Below are positions 1 through 9,542 of a stretch of 64,000 nucleotides of DNA, in pieces. Numbering within the stretch: position 1 is the stretch's first letter; each line of letters opens with the position of its first letter. A program made the position numbers and the translations under genes. The stretch is from Candidatus Synechococcus calcipolaris G9 (GTDB taxonomy: Bacteria > Cyanobacteriota > Cyanobacteriia > Thermosynechococcales > Thermosynechococcaceae), in contig NZ_JAKKUT010000002.1 in the NCBI RefSeq assembly GCF_029582805.1, positions 1,761,747 through 1,825,746 of the forward strand, written 5' to 3'. The notes under the pieces were generated by a model. It did no database searches. It had not been told where the DNA came from and saw only the letters and a list, made by a program, of their open reading frames with translations.

Positions 1-1
1 A

Positions 2-1324
2 GGGATCAAGGAGCCACAGCCCTGCATTGCCTAGGGGAGCACTGGCATCAACTCGGCCAGTAGTGGCTAAAAACTGTTTCCCAGAGGTTTCGACAAAGCC
101 ACCCTCACCACCACTGGGGCCACCCCGCGCTGAAATAAAGCCATGGAATTGGGTTGCGTTATCAGCCCAGGCAATGACCGTACCGCCATCCCCTAGGTTG
201 AGGGCATCGGCATTGAGACTGCTACCTGGATTAATAAAGAGGTTTTGGGCATTGAAACTACTATCTAAACGATTCGTTCCTGTACTGCCCCCTAGATAAT
301 CCCCACCAATGAGCATCGTGCCGCCACCGAAGATACCGGAGGCATCGAATTGGGCGTTGATCAGGGCAATATTTTCACCAAGGACATTGATTTGCCCCCC
401 TAGTCCAGTGCCATTAGAGACATCTAGAGTTCCGCCCACCACCGCCGTATTCCGATTCATGGGAACCTTGGTGGGGTCATGGATCAAACTAATCGTGCCA
501 TCGTCATTGTGAACCACACTATTGACCCGTGGGCGATCGCCTCCTCCGGTAATCAGTCGCGGTAAATCCACCGCTTGAATAATTCCATCGGCGGGGATAC
601 GCTCCGCTGGAATTTCTAAACTTAGGAGCATTCCTTCCTGGGAGATGCGTACCATGCCGGTTTCGGGTACAGCTTGAACCGTAATCGTACCCCCTGGTGC
701 TGAAAGGGTTCCGGTATTAATCACCTGATGTCCCATCAAACTCAGGTTTTGCCCTGCACCTACGGCTAAATTGCCCTCATTGATGATGATGCCAGTATTG
801 AGAAATTCAAAGCCCGTGGGATTTCCCAGTAGGTTGGCGTAGTCGTTCACGCCATTAAGATCAAACACACCACCATCAAAATGCACCCGTTGGGCAGTGG
901 AGGCATGGAAGGCTGCGGGCACATTCAAACTGGCATTCGGCCCAAAGACAATACCGGCAGGATTGAGGAGAAAGAGGTTGCTATTGCCGCCAGTGACTTG
1001 GAGTAAACCATTAATATAGCTGGGGTTGCCACCATTGACCCCCGTTAAAATATTGCGAACCTGGGGGTTAGACAAAAAATTAGCTATCTGCCCCTCATTT
1101 AAGTTAAACTCTCGCAAAAGATGAAAAAGATTTTGACCATCGCCAGAAAAGGCACCGCCGCCAATATCAAATTGCTGACCATTCACGGTGACGGAGGTGT
1201 TTGTACCATTCACGGCTGGGGCCATTTGGGCTTGGGCAACGGTCGCGATCGCAGAGTGAATTCCTAGGGCGATCGCCCATGTTGCGGTTGTAACTGATAG
1301 GAAAATCTTGCGATTTAATAGCAT
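2..1324 (-). CDS. Filamentous haemagglutinin N-terminal domain protein, partial (runs off left edge)
   Basis: The frame is open from ATG at 1324 to the window edge (441 codons, no stop), so this is the N-terminal part of a large secreted protein. A signal peptide is visible at the start (basic residues, hydrophobic stretch, then an Ala-rich end near residue 33). It is followed by the TPS/haemagglutinin secretion domain: VNGQQFDIGGG, a segment like NPAGIVFGPNA, and NEGNLAVG repeats of a right-handed beta-helix. The family is exported across the outer membrane by a TpsB/Omp85-type partner, which is not in this window. It is a close paralogue of the gene at 27653-30769; the two align through WLLDP, where this copy leaves the window. 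The function of the passenger (adhesion, surface structure) cannot be told. Confidence 0.85.
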   Translation of the reverse strand, partial: MLLNRKIFLSVTTATWAIALGIHSAIATVAQAQMAPAVNGTNTSVTVNGQQFDIGGGAFSGDGQNLFHLLREFNLNEGQIANFLSNPQVRNILTGVNGGNPSYINGLLQVTGGNSNLFLLNPAGIVFGPNASLNVPAAFHASTAQRVHFDGGVFDLNGVNDYANLLGNPTGFEFLNTGIIINEGNLAVGAGQNLSLMGHQVINTGTLSAPGGTITVQAVPETGMVRISQEGMLLSLEIPAERIPADGIIQAVDLPRLITGGGDRPRVNSVVHNDDGTISLIHDPTKVPMNRNTAVVGGTLDVSNGTGLGGQINVLGENIALINAQFDASGIFGGGTMLIGGDYLGGSTGTNRLDSSFNAQNLFINPGSSLNADALNLGDGGTVIAWADNATQFHGFISARGGPSGGEGGFVETSGKQFLATTGRVDASAPLGNAGLWLLDP

Positions 1325-1449
1325 AGAAATACTCACTCTACCCTGACAGATAGCCTAAAGATGGCTGGCGATTTTTAATATTAAGTTAATCATTTAAGAT
1401 TTAACCATGAATTCGACTCATTTTTAGCCGTGAACCCTTGGTTTTACCC

Positions 1450-3399
1450 CTAGGGAACGGTGGCTGGAATCGTAGCCCCTGAGATATTTTCTGGCGGTTG
1501 TTCTTCTGTCTCATCGGGTGAAATTTCTTCTGGGGAACTGATTGGACGATTGCCCTGATCTTCAGACTCTTCTTGAGGTTCTCGGGTTGCAGTTTCCGGT
1601 TTCGCGGGTTTACGTTGGCGGGGATTTTTTTCTTCTTCTAGGAGTTCTTCTACTAGGGCTTGCATGGTGCGGTGGCGTTCTACCCCTTCAAAGCTAAAAC
1701 GATGATAGTTTTGATCTCGAATTAGACCATTGATATAACGAATCCGCTCTGGGGTGGGGGGGTGGGTTGAAAACCAGGGTAGGACGCGCACTTGACCTCG
1801 ATATTCTTTTTCAAGGGTATGCATTAGGTTCAAGAGTCCATCGGCGGCATAACCAGCCCGAGCGAGCATTTGAGTTCCAAGAATATCCGCCTGACGCTCC
1901 ATATCACGGCTATAGCTGGAAACCAGTAGGCCGGTTAGGTAGCCTCCCCCTGGAAATAAACGGGTTAGGTTAGCGGTGGTTGTCCCTTGGGTGACGAGTT
2001 GAAATCCGTGGGATAGGACGGCGTGGGCTATTTCGTGGGCTAAGAGACCGGCTAGTTCTGCTTCGGAATTGCTTTTGGCGATCGCCCCGGCATTGATAAA
2101 TATTTTGCCACCGGGGAGAGCAAAGGCATTGAGGGTAGAGTCTTTGATCACAAAAAACTCGTAGTCAAATTCACGGCGGCCGGCGATCGCTGCCAACTTC
2201 TGGCCAATTTCATCTACGTAGGCAAGGACTTCCGGATCCTCAATCATATTGAACCGCCGACTAATCTGCCGGGCCGCGGACTGGCCGATGGCCGATTCGC
2301 CCTGAAGCACCAGGGCCATGGTTTGCACCGAATCTAGGGACATAAAGGGATTGCCAGTGACGGCTACGCCAATGAGTCCGGTGAGGGCACTGGCCAGCAT
2401 ACCTTTACGGATTTCGCCCTGCATGTGGCGACGAAACCGCTGCATCCGTTCCTGGGCGATCTGCTCAAAGGCCCCTGCCTCAGGGTGATCTGGATTCAAT
2501 AGGGCAAACTGCTGGGCCGCTAGGGATGCCTCTATCCATTCTTGTTTCTGATCATGGGCGGCAATGATCGCCCGTTGCAGTTCGGGTTGGTCGGGGTAAA
2601 GGCCGGCAACTCGCTCTAGAAGGGCTTGGGCTTGCTTTTCCTGGCCTTGTTGTTGGAGAAGATTGGCTAACTGGAGATGGCCGGGAATAAATTCAGGAAA
2701 TTGATCAACGAGTAACTGTAAGGGAACCATTTGACCGCTATAGAGTTGGCGATCGCTACCACCTTGAAACTCTCGCCAATACACCTGGGCCGCTGGGGGC
2801 AGGGTGGCCACATCTAATACGGCCTCTGGCCGGGAAGGAGATGTTTCTGTGGGGAGTTGGCCCTTGGCCTGGCGATAAAAATCTGTAGCAGCGGCCAGAT
2901 CACCACTCTGATAGAGGCGATCGCCGGCTAATAGAAGTTGGTAGCGCGCTCCGTCCACGGCGACGGCCACTAGGGCACCACTGGGATAGTCCTTGACCTG
3001 TTCATCCTCGGTTTTGGGTGGGGGTTCCGAAGTGGCTGATTCCATCTCTGGGGAGGTTTCACTGATGGGATCCCCGAAATCTTCAGACGCTAGGCTTGGT
3101 TGTTCCACCCCAGGGGGTTGATTCTCTGGGGAAGTTTCCGGGGTGGGTGGGAGGGACTCCAGGAATAGATCCGCTGCCGAGCCACCACTGGGGGTAAATT
3201 CCGGCTGGGCCTGGGCTAACCAAGGGGAGGCATGGGATTTTTCCTCAGCTTGGATGAACGGCTCGTTTTTCTGCCGTTGCTCTAGGGATTCCTTTCCACG
3301 ACTGGCCAACTCCGTGGCGATCGCCGGTGAACTGGATAATAATCCTAGCCCCAGGGGAACCAAGCCCCACCAGATTTTACCTATCGCCATTAGCTCCAC
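1450..3399 (-). CDS. M48 family zinc metalloprotease with TPR region (BepA-like)
   Basis: The predicted protein has 649 residues. An N-terminal hydrophobic stretch ending SSPAIA suggests a signal peptide. A long Pro/Glu-rich linker follows, then TPR-like helices (roughly residues 150-320), then an M48 peptidase domain with the zinc motif HEIAH in a segment reading LLAHEIAHAVLSHG (near residue 455), and an acidic Pro-rich tail. The M48/TPR arrangement recalls BepA/YfgC, a periplasmic protease and chaperone for outer-membrane proteins, but here the TPR part precedes the protease, as is common in cyanobacterial versions. It is transcribed alone. A role in envelope protein quality control is inference. 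An alternative start three codons in (MAIGK) is possible. Confidence 0.85.
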   Translation of the reverse strand: MELMAIGKIWWGLVPLGLGLLSSSPAIATELASRGKESLEQRQKNEPFIQAEEKSHASPWLAQAQPEFTPSGGSAADLFLESLPPTPETSPENQPPGVEQPSLASEDFGDPISETSPEMESATSEPPPKTEDEQVKDYPSGALVAVAVDGARYQLLLAGDRLYQSGDLAAATDFYRQAKGQLPTETSPSRPEAVLDVATLPPAAQVYWREFQGGSDRQLYSGQMVPLQLLVDQFPEFIPGHLQLANLLQQQGQEKQAQALLERVAGLYPDQPELQRAIIAAHDQKQEWIEASLAAQQFALLNPDHPEAGAFEQIAQERMQRFRRHMQGEIRKGMLASALTGLIGVAVTGNPFMSLDSVQTMALVLQGESAIGQSAARQISRRFNMIEDPEVLAYVDEIGQKLAAIAGRREFDYEFFVIKDSTLNAFALPGGKIFINAGAIAKSNSEAELAGLLAHEIAHAVLSHGFQLVTQGTTTANLTRLFPGGGYLTGLLVSSYSRDMERQADILGTQMLARAGYAADGLLNLMHTLEKEYRGQVRVLPWFSTHPPTPERIRYINGLIRDQNYHRFSFEGVERHRTMQALVEELLEEEKNPRQRKPAKPETATREPQEESEDQGNRPISSPEEISPDETEEQPPENISGATIPATVP

Positions 3400-3481
3400 C
3401 CCCCTATCCTGTACCTAAATTACCCTAAATCCCCAAAGCATTGATTTAGCATTTATGGGATACCCTAGCCCCATCCTAGGC

Positions 3482-4141
3482 TCAGTGGATCAATTCTGCC
3501 TGGGGGTCATAGCACACCCCTGTTCCGCCCAAACCACAATAGCCATTGGGATTTTGAGCAAGGTACTGCTGGTGGTAATCTTCGGCAAAATAAAACTCAG
3601 GGGCCGGCAAAATTTCAGTGGTGATCTCTCCTTTCCCCGCCTTTTTTAGGGCGGCTTGGTAGCGATCTCGGCTGGCGTTAGCCTGTTGTTCCTGCTCTGG
3701 GCCATAGACATAAATCCCGGAGCGATACTGAGTCCCGGTATCATTGCCTTGGCGCATTCCCTGGGTGGGATTATGACTTTCCCAGAACACCTGAAGGAGG
3801 ATCTCGTAGCTGATCACCGTCGGATCAAACACCACCCGCACCACTTCATTGTGGCCGGTCATGCCACTACAGACTTCCTTGTAGGTGGGATTAGGTGTAT
3901 AGCCTGCGGCATAGCCCACCGCTGTGACATAGACCCCAGGCAGTTGCCAGAATTTTCGTTCTGCTCCCCAAAAACATCCCATACCAAAGAGGGCCAATTC
4001 CATCCCCGTGGGGTAGGGTGGGGCAAGGGGATGGCCATTGACAATGTGATCAGCGGGTTTGACAATCGGCTGCGATCGCCCAGGTAAGGCCTGCTGAGGT
4101 TCCGGGAGACTTAATTTCTTCATAAAATCAAAGAATGCCAT
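3482..4141 (-). CDS. msrA: Peptide methionine-S-sulfoxide reductase MsrA
   Basis: This gene encodes a 219-residue enzyme that reduces methionine-S-sulfoxide in oxidised proteins, using thioredoxin. The catalytic motif GCFWGAE is at about residue 55, followed by the family segment [19 protein letters not shown] and by GHNEVV. The C-terminal [15 protein letters not shown] supplies the recycling cysteines. The length and order match the canonical MsrA family, with a roughly 40-residue N-terminal extension common in cyanobacteria. It is monocistronic. The GCGATCGC octamer in the extension indicates resident base composition. Confidence 0.95.
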   Translation of the reverse strand: MAFFDFMKKLSLPEPQQALPGRSQPIVKPADHIVNGHPLAPPYPTGMELALFGMGCFWGAERKFWQLPGVYVTAVGYAAGYTPNPTYKEVCSGMTGHNEVVRVVFDPTVISYEILLQVFWESHNPTQGMRQGNDTGTQYRSGIYVYGPEQEQQANASRDRYQAALKKAGKGEITTEILPAPEFYFAEDYHQQYLAQNPNGYCGLGGTGVCYDPQAELIH

Positions 4142-4268
4142 AGCTGCAATTTACCCGCTGCGATGAAAGGCTAAAAACTTAACATTATTGTAACAATTCC
4201 CTAACTTGTGATCAGCCACCGGAGAATGGCAAAGTAGAGATGCCGCATTCATACAAGGATGTCCCGGG

Positions 4269-4733
4269 ATGCTTATGTCTGCCCTAGAGTCTTACTCAGA
4301 TTTCAATTCCCAGACCAGTGAACGCCTCAATTATATAGACATTATCGAAACCGTGATTTCTGGACTCGATCAGTCGGGTAATCCCTTAGTCAGTCATGGT
4401 GAGGCAGGAGAAATTTGGAAATTTTGTTATGGCAGTGTGGAAGTCTTTGTGCAATTGAGTGGCAAAACCGATGATGATTTTCTGACGATTTGGTCTCCCG
4501 TCCTACCCTTGCCGGTGGCTAATGGGGCGGAACTTTTTAGAAAGCTCTTGGAATTAAACTGGCTCACGACCCTGGAAGCCCATTTTGCCATTGCCGAAGA
4601 TCACGTCAATGTCGTGGCAACCCGTACCCTGGCGGGGATTACCGCTGGTGAAATTGCCCGTAGTATTACCATTGTTGCTACCCTGGCCGATGATTACGAT
4701 GACACACTCAAGGCAGAATTTTCTGGAAATTAG
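4269..4733 (+). CDS. YbjN-domain (type III secretion chaperone-like fold) protein
   Basis: This is a 154-residue soluble protein. The pattern of an acidic amphipathic N-terminus, WKFCYGSVEVFVQL, DFLTIWSPVLPLP, LLELNWLTTLEAHFAI and VVATRTLAGITAGE matches the cyanobacterial YbjN/CesT-like family, whose fold resembles type III secretion chaperones. The biochemical role of this family is not settled. The start is MLMSALES, with MSALES two codons later as an alternative. It lies 48 nt before the lipoate-ligase-like gene on the same strand, so co-transcription is possible. Confidence 0.75.
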   Translation: MLMSALESYSDFNSQTSERLNYIDIIETVISGLDQSGNPLVSHGEAGEIWKFCYGSVEVFVQLSGKTDDDFLTIWSPVLPLPVANGAELFRKLLELNWLTTLEAHFAIAEDHVNVVATRTLAGITAGEIARSITIVATLADDYDDTLKAEFSGN

Positions 4734-4781
4734 CCTGTCTCGAAAATCCCAGTTCTTAGAGTTTCAGTCGTTAGGGGCATC

Positions 4782-5528
4782 GTGTCTGTTTGGCGATATA
4801 TTCCGCCGTTGGCGTTACCGGGCAGCCTTCAGATGGCCATCGATCGCTGGCTCTTTGATCATTATCTAGACACCCGCCCCTGTCTGCGGTTTTATACCTG
4901 GGAACCTGCCGCCATTTCCCTGGGCTATCATCAACGCCACTACCCGGATCACTGGAACACCCTAGTTTGGCAGGGCTATCCCCTAGATATTGTCCATCGA
5001 GCCACCGGCGGTCGGGCTGTCCTGCACCAGGGGGATCTAACCTATAGCTTGGTGACAAGGGGCCACTGGCGATCGCGCCGTTTGGCTTATGAGTCCCTGT
5101 GTCAATTTTTAATTCAGGGGTGGAGCCAACTGGGTATTTCCCTATCCCTAGGCCAATCTGCCAGCAGCGAACCAAGGGGCCAGTCCGTTCCATCGACTCC
5201 ATCGGCCCCGCGATCGCTCAAAGCCAATTGTTTTGCCACGGCTACGGCGGCGGATCTAGTCACCCAAAATGGCTATAAGCTGATTGGGAGTGCCCAAGTC
5301 TGGCGAAGCCAGCGAGTGCTGCACCATGGCTCCATGCGCCTCTGCCCCGATCCTGACCTGTGGCAGCAGGTCTTTGGGGATTGCTTACCTGAATCTAGGC
5401 TGGTACTACCGGCAATTGGGTCATTGATCACGATTCTTAAGGAAGCTGCCGCCGATACATGGGCGATCGCCCTAGAGGAAGAACCCATTACCCCCCAAGA
5501 GTGGCGCACTATTTATAGGTATCTTTAG
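4782..5528 (+). CDS. Lipoate-protein ligase A / octanoyltransferase-like protein (BPL/LplA superfamily)
   Basis: This is a 248-residue protein of the biotin/lipoyl ligase superfamily, starting at GTG (MSVWRYIPP). The signature RATGGRAVLHQGDLTYSL (about residue 70) and the lysine-containing segment GYKLIGSAQVWR (about residue 165) are the acyl-binding and catalytic-lysine motifs of the LplA/LipM group. A likely role is attaching a lipoyl or octanoyl group to carrier domains such as that of PdhC (58112-59392). The exact donor (free lipoate, octanoyl-ACP) cannot be told from sequence. It overlaps nothing and ends 5 nt from the convergent bioY. GTG is chosen because no closer ATG retains the N-terminal family segment. 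Confidence 0.8.
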   Translation: MSVWRYIPPLALPGSLQMAIDRWLFDHYLDTRPCLRFYTWEPAAISLGYHQRHYPDHWNTLVWQGYPLDIVHRATGGRAVLHQGDLTYSLVTRGHWRSRRLAYESLCQFLIQGWSQLGISLSLGQSASSEPRGQSVPSTPSAPRSLKANCFATATAADLVTQNGYKLIGSAQVWRSQRVLHHGSMRLCPDPDLWQQVFGDCLPESRLVLPAIGSLITILKEAAADTWAIALEEEPITPQEWRTIYRYL

Positions 5529-5533
5529 TTTCC

Positions 5534-6166
5534 CTAGTAGATCAAGACAAATCGCAGGACTCTAGAGAAAAAAGCAATAATACAAACAATCACCAATTGC
5601 CCTGGCAAGGGAAATAGGGAATACTGTTGGGCTAGTTCAACGAAAGGTAGGGGCAGCTTACCGGCGATGCCTAGACCCGCTAAGTACAGCAGGCCGCACA
5701 GGTGAATGGCTAATAAACCCGCCAGGCAACTAAGAACCAGCCATTCTAAACGGGGAGAGGGTCTAGGGGCGTTTTTGTCTTCGGGAGGTTTGGGAACGGC
5801 TAACCAACCGCAGATCCATGCCCCCGGAATGAAACCAATCAAATAACCAAAGGTGGGTTCCTGCCAATAGCCCAGTCCGCCCCCCTGGGAAAAGACCTGA
5901 AATCCACTCAAACCCAATACCAGATAGGCAATTTGGGACAGGGCTGCTGCCTGTCGTCCACCCATGCAACCCACCAGTAAGACTGCTGCTACTTGATAGG
6001 AAACAGGTAAGGAATAGACAGGTATCGCGGACAAGGAGGTGGGTAACTCCATGCCACTTTCCCCGGTCATAAATGTGGGAATGGCGATCGCTGCTTCCAT
6101 AAATGTCCCTGCAATGGTCAGGAGCAGTCCTAAAATAGCCCAAAGGAATTCATCTAAGAAATTCAT
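5534..6166 (-). CDS. bioY: BioY-type biotin transporter substrate-binding subunit
   Basis: This is a 210-residue integral membrane protein with about six hydrophobic helices. BioY features include PVYSLPVSYQVAAVLLVGCMGG, YLVLGLSGFQVFSQGGG and TFGYLIGFIPGAWI (the conserved G-Y-L-x-G-F region). BioY is the S-component of ECF biotin uptake and can work alone or with an ECF energising module; no ECF ATPase gene is in this window. It may have been noted next to a BPL/LplA-type ligase because the two share cofactor themes, but they are convergent, not an operon. Its 5' end faces the trailer end of the CRISPR array, so read-through from the array could enter it. Confidence 0.88.
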   Translation of the reverse strand: MNFLDEFLWAILGLLLTIAGTFMEAAIAIPTFMTGESGMELPTSLSAIPVYSLPVSYQVAAVLLVGCMGGRQAAALSQIAYLVLGLSGFQVFSQGGGLGYWQEPTFGYLIGFIPGAWICGWLAVPKPPEDKNAPRPSPRLEWLVLSCLAGLLAIHLCGLLYLAGLGIAGKLPLPFVELAQQYSLFPLPGQLVIVCIIAFFSRVLRFVLIY

Positions 6167-6275
6167 CTACTGGCGGTACCATTGCATCCAGAAGCAGTGA
6201 TTAATTGTATTACGCTGATTATCCTACAGGGTAACACTTGTTTTTTAACTAGGACGTGGCCCTTTTGTTGAAGTC

Positions 6276-9245
6276 GGTTTACCCCCACGGGTGTGGGGAC
6301 AATAATGGAAATGCTCAAGGGCGCGATCGCCCACCACGGTTCACCCCCACGGGTGTGGGGACAATACGTCCAGACGGCACTTTCAAGTTCAGGAAATACG
6401 GTTCACCCCCACGGGTGTGGGGACAATACACGATCGAAGGATTTAACGCCTAGCTCTTTGGCGGTCCACCCCCACGGGTGTGGGGACAATAAGTCTGCCG
6501 GTCAATCAAGCGAGTTCGATGCCTGGTTCACCCCCACGGGTGTGGGGACAATCAAGGTTTTGGAGGTAGAATGGCATCACGAGGACGGTTCACCCCCACG
6601 GGTGTGGGGACAATTCTTCATCGTCTTCGCTTGTATCATCTCCACCGACGGTTCACCCCCACGGGTGTGGGGACAATCAAAAATTGAAGCACGTTTTGAT
6701 CTTGTACCTGCGGTTCACCCCCACGGGTGTGGGGACAATGGCAGTTGAACTGCATCCGCGCCGTTGCGGTACGGTTCACCCCCACGGGTGTGGGGACAAT
6801 GTTTTAGCTGCAACACACGCACCGCTTCACGTTCTGCGGTTCACCCCCACGGGTGTGGGGACAATTACGGGTTCGAGTTTATATAGCTTAGAAACGTTCG
6901 GTTCACCCCCACGGGTGTGGGGACAATGGAGCTACCAAGCTACTTTGGGCTAGGAATGCCGGTTCACCCCCACGGGTGTGGGGACAATGCGTCCTTCCGC
7001 AGCAGAGGGTCGAGCCGGGTAGCTCGGTTCACCCCCACGGGTGTGGGGACAATGTGGGGCCAGCGACAGCCTGGGGTGTTTGCTCTGCGGTTCACCCCCA
7101 CGGGTGTGGGGACAATGTGGGGCCAGCGACAGCCTGGGGTGTTTGCTCTGCGGTTCACCCCCACGGGTGTGGGGACAATGAAGTACCGCCGTCCTTGATA
7201 TTTGCTCCCAGCTAGGTTCACCCCCACGGGTGTGGGGACAATCCGTGTGAATTGTGGCTTAACTGCCATGGTTACGGTTCACCCCCACGGGTGTGGGGAC
7301 AATTCTCGCGCCCCTGCCAATAATGCTCCTCCAACTCGGTTCACCCCCACGGGTGTGGGGACAATGAGAGCATAATGTTTTCTGTTCCGACATTATCAAC
7401 GGTTCACCCCCACGGGTGTGGGGACAATGGGGGGGTTGGGATGGGTTGACCATCGCTAACCCGGTTCACCCCCACGGGTGTGGGGACAATCCCCGGGACG
7501 TGATCGAGTTGCACGCGACGGCCCGGTTCACCCCCACGGGTGTGGGGACAATGCGAGCGTGTCTAGATAAAGCATCGAGATGTGCGGTTCACCCCCACGG
7601 GTGTGGGGACAATCTTTAGTTGTGTGTTCAACGTCAACGACCTTGCCCGGTTCACCCCCACGGGTGTGGGGACAATGAGAGCATAATGTTTTCTGTTCCG
7701 ACATTATCAACGGTTCACCCCCACGGGTGTGGGGACAATCGAGAATCAAAAAACAGCCGATGAGCGGATTCCGGTTCACCCCCACGGGTGTGGGGACAAT
7801 GGGGGGGTTGGGATGGGTTGACCATCGCTAACCCGGTTCACCCCCACGGGTGTGGGGACAATGAATGGCACGATCGCTCTGGGAACACGTACATTCACGG
7901 TTCACCCCCACGGGTGTGGGGACAATGAATGGCACGATCGCTCTGGGAACACGTACATTCACGGTTCACCCCCACGGGTGTGGGGACAATCAGCCTTGGC
8001 TGCTTGGTTGGTTGCCCGTCGTTCGGTTCACCCCCACGGGTGTGGGGACAATGAAGCACTATTCCAGAGGCGATACTAGCGTCTACGGTTCACCCCCACG
8101 GGTGTGGGGACAATGGCTTCCTCTGAAATCTCAGTTTGAAAATCCCCGGTTCACCCCCACGGGTGTGGGGACAATGGCAAGAGCCATTAACGCCCTTTGT
8201 CACCTCCAGGGCGGTTCACCCCCACGGGTGTGGGGACAATGCAGACGCTGCGCGAGCACACGCGTGCCTGATCCGGTTCACCCCCACGGGTGTGGGGACA
8301 ATGGCTGTAATGAACGGTGGAACCACTAACTATTCACCGGTTCACCCCCACGGGTGTGGGGACAATCATCACAACTAACACCTTCCCAGTAGACTTTATC
8401 GGTTCACCCCCACGGGTGTGGGGACAATGCAAGCTCCTGGGTTTGATCCATTCTGGTGAAAAACGGTTCACCCCCACGGGTGTGGGGACAATTCCCTAGT
8501 TACAGCGATAATGTCATCAAGCGTTCCGGTTCACCCCCACGGGTGTGGGGACAATTTTTCCAAACTCCTTAAAGTCTCGTTCTATTTGCGGTTCACCCCC
8601 ACGGGTGTGGGGACAATGCTGAGGGCGGCCTCGGCGTCGGTGCGGCTGACGCGGTTCACCCCCACGGGTGTGGGGACAATTTCTTCACCCTGCTGCAACC
8701 GTTCATACAACTGCGGTTCACCCCCACGGGTGTGGGGACAATCCATTTTGCCAATAGTCAAAACCCACTCCCATCCGGTTCACCCCCACGGGTGTGGGGA
8801 CAATGGGTAGCCAACAATCGGCTGGGTGTAACCATCCTCGGTTCACCCCCACGGGTGTGGGGACAATGGCAGTAGAGGAGAATTATCATGCCCTCACATC
8901 GCCGGTTCACCCCCACGGGTGTGGGGACAATAGTGTGGCGGCCGTGGCTTGACGCTTGTCGAATCAGCGGTTCACCCCCACGGGTGTGGGGACAATATAT
9001 GACTTCCATAAGGATTTGATGTCAATCCGGTTCACCCCCACGGGTGTGGGGACAATGCTAATCCCAATCCGGCGGGACTTGGTGTAGAGCGGTTCACCCC
9101 CACGGGTGTGGGGACAATGTGGACTAACCAGGGATCAGTAGGGCTACGCAGGCGGTTCACCCCCACGGGTGTGGGGACAATGCTGAAACTGGGTTGTTGC
9201 ATCCTCACTACCATTGCGGTTCACCCCCACGGGTGTGGGGACAAT
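6276..9245 (-). CRISPR. Type I-E CRISPR array, 48 repeats / 47 spacers, transcribed toward lower coordinates
   Basis: I counted 48 repeat starts, from 6276 to 9218 (end 9245). On the plus strand the 28-nt unit begins GGTTCACCCCCAC and ends GTGGGGACAAT; a C precedes it in 46 of 48 cases. In crRNA orientation (minus strand) it therefore forms the stem CCCCAC/GTGGGG and ends in the 8-nt handle GTGAACCG, as in other I-E repeats. With a 29-nt repeat, spacers are 31-36 nt. Repeat variants occur only at the low-coordinate end (GGTTTACC at 6276, GGTCCACC at 6463), which marks that end as the old, trailer end. The newest end abuts cas2, only 16 nt away. Four spacer pairs are identical (43 distinct spacers): 7054-7088/7117-7151, 7366-7400/7677-7711, 7429-7462/7801-7834 and 7863-7898/7927-7962. 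Confidence 0.98.
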
Positions 9246-9261
9246 ACTTCCATTATTCCCG

Positions 9262-9537
9262 CTATTGCTGGATTTTGACAAGGAGAACCCCGTCTATGTC
9301 TTCTAGGGTTCTGGAAGGGACACCAAAGGTCTTTGCTCCAAATCCTTGTTCAGTATTTTGGGCGTAAATCATGACTGCGGAGCCTTTGCCGATTTTGCGC
9401 TCAATGAGGTTCCATAATTCCTCTCGAACCAAGGCAGAAACTCGACCGGCAAAAACACCACTCTTTATCTCAAAAAGCCATCGGCTAAGTTCTCCCTTGA
9501 GAGAAGGCTTAACATTTTCTAGAATAATAATCACCAT
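9262..9537 (-). CDS. cas2: CRISPR-associated endonuclease Cas2, type I-E
   Basis: This is a 91-residue Cas2e, the structural partner of Cas1 in the spacer-integration complex. It starts MVIIILENVKPSLKGELSRW and carries the I-E-type segment GVFAGRVSALVREELW and a C-terminus with IDGVLLV. There is no fused DnaQ domain, unlike some I-E Cas2 proteins; a separate DEDDh exonuclease lies at 21411. It follows cas1 after 5 nt and is the last cas gene. Its stop codon is only 16 nt from the first repeat, so any leader must overlap its coding sequence. Confidence 0.95.
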   Translation of the reverse strand: MVIIILENVKPSLKGELSRWLFEIKSGVFAGRVSALVREELWNLIERKIGKGSAVMIYAQNTEQGFGAKTFGVPSRTLEDIDGVLLVKIQQ

Positions 9538-9542
9538 TTTGG

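Noticed and set aside
6167-6275. AT-rich left flank of the array as the leader
   Set aside because: The crRNA orientation and the degenerate repeats at this end mark it as the trailer; it also is the 5' region of bioY.
6256-9214. Many open frames in the CRISPR array giving Pro/His/Gly-rich peptides (VHPHGCGDN, GSPPRVWGQ, RFTPTGVGT)
   Set aside because: These are translations of the repeat in three frames; no ribosome sites, and spacer changes break the sequence.
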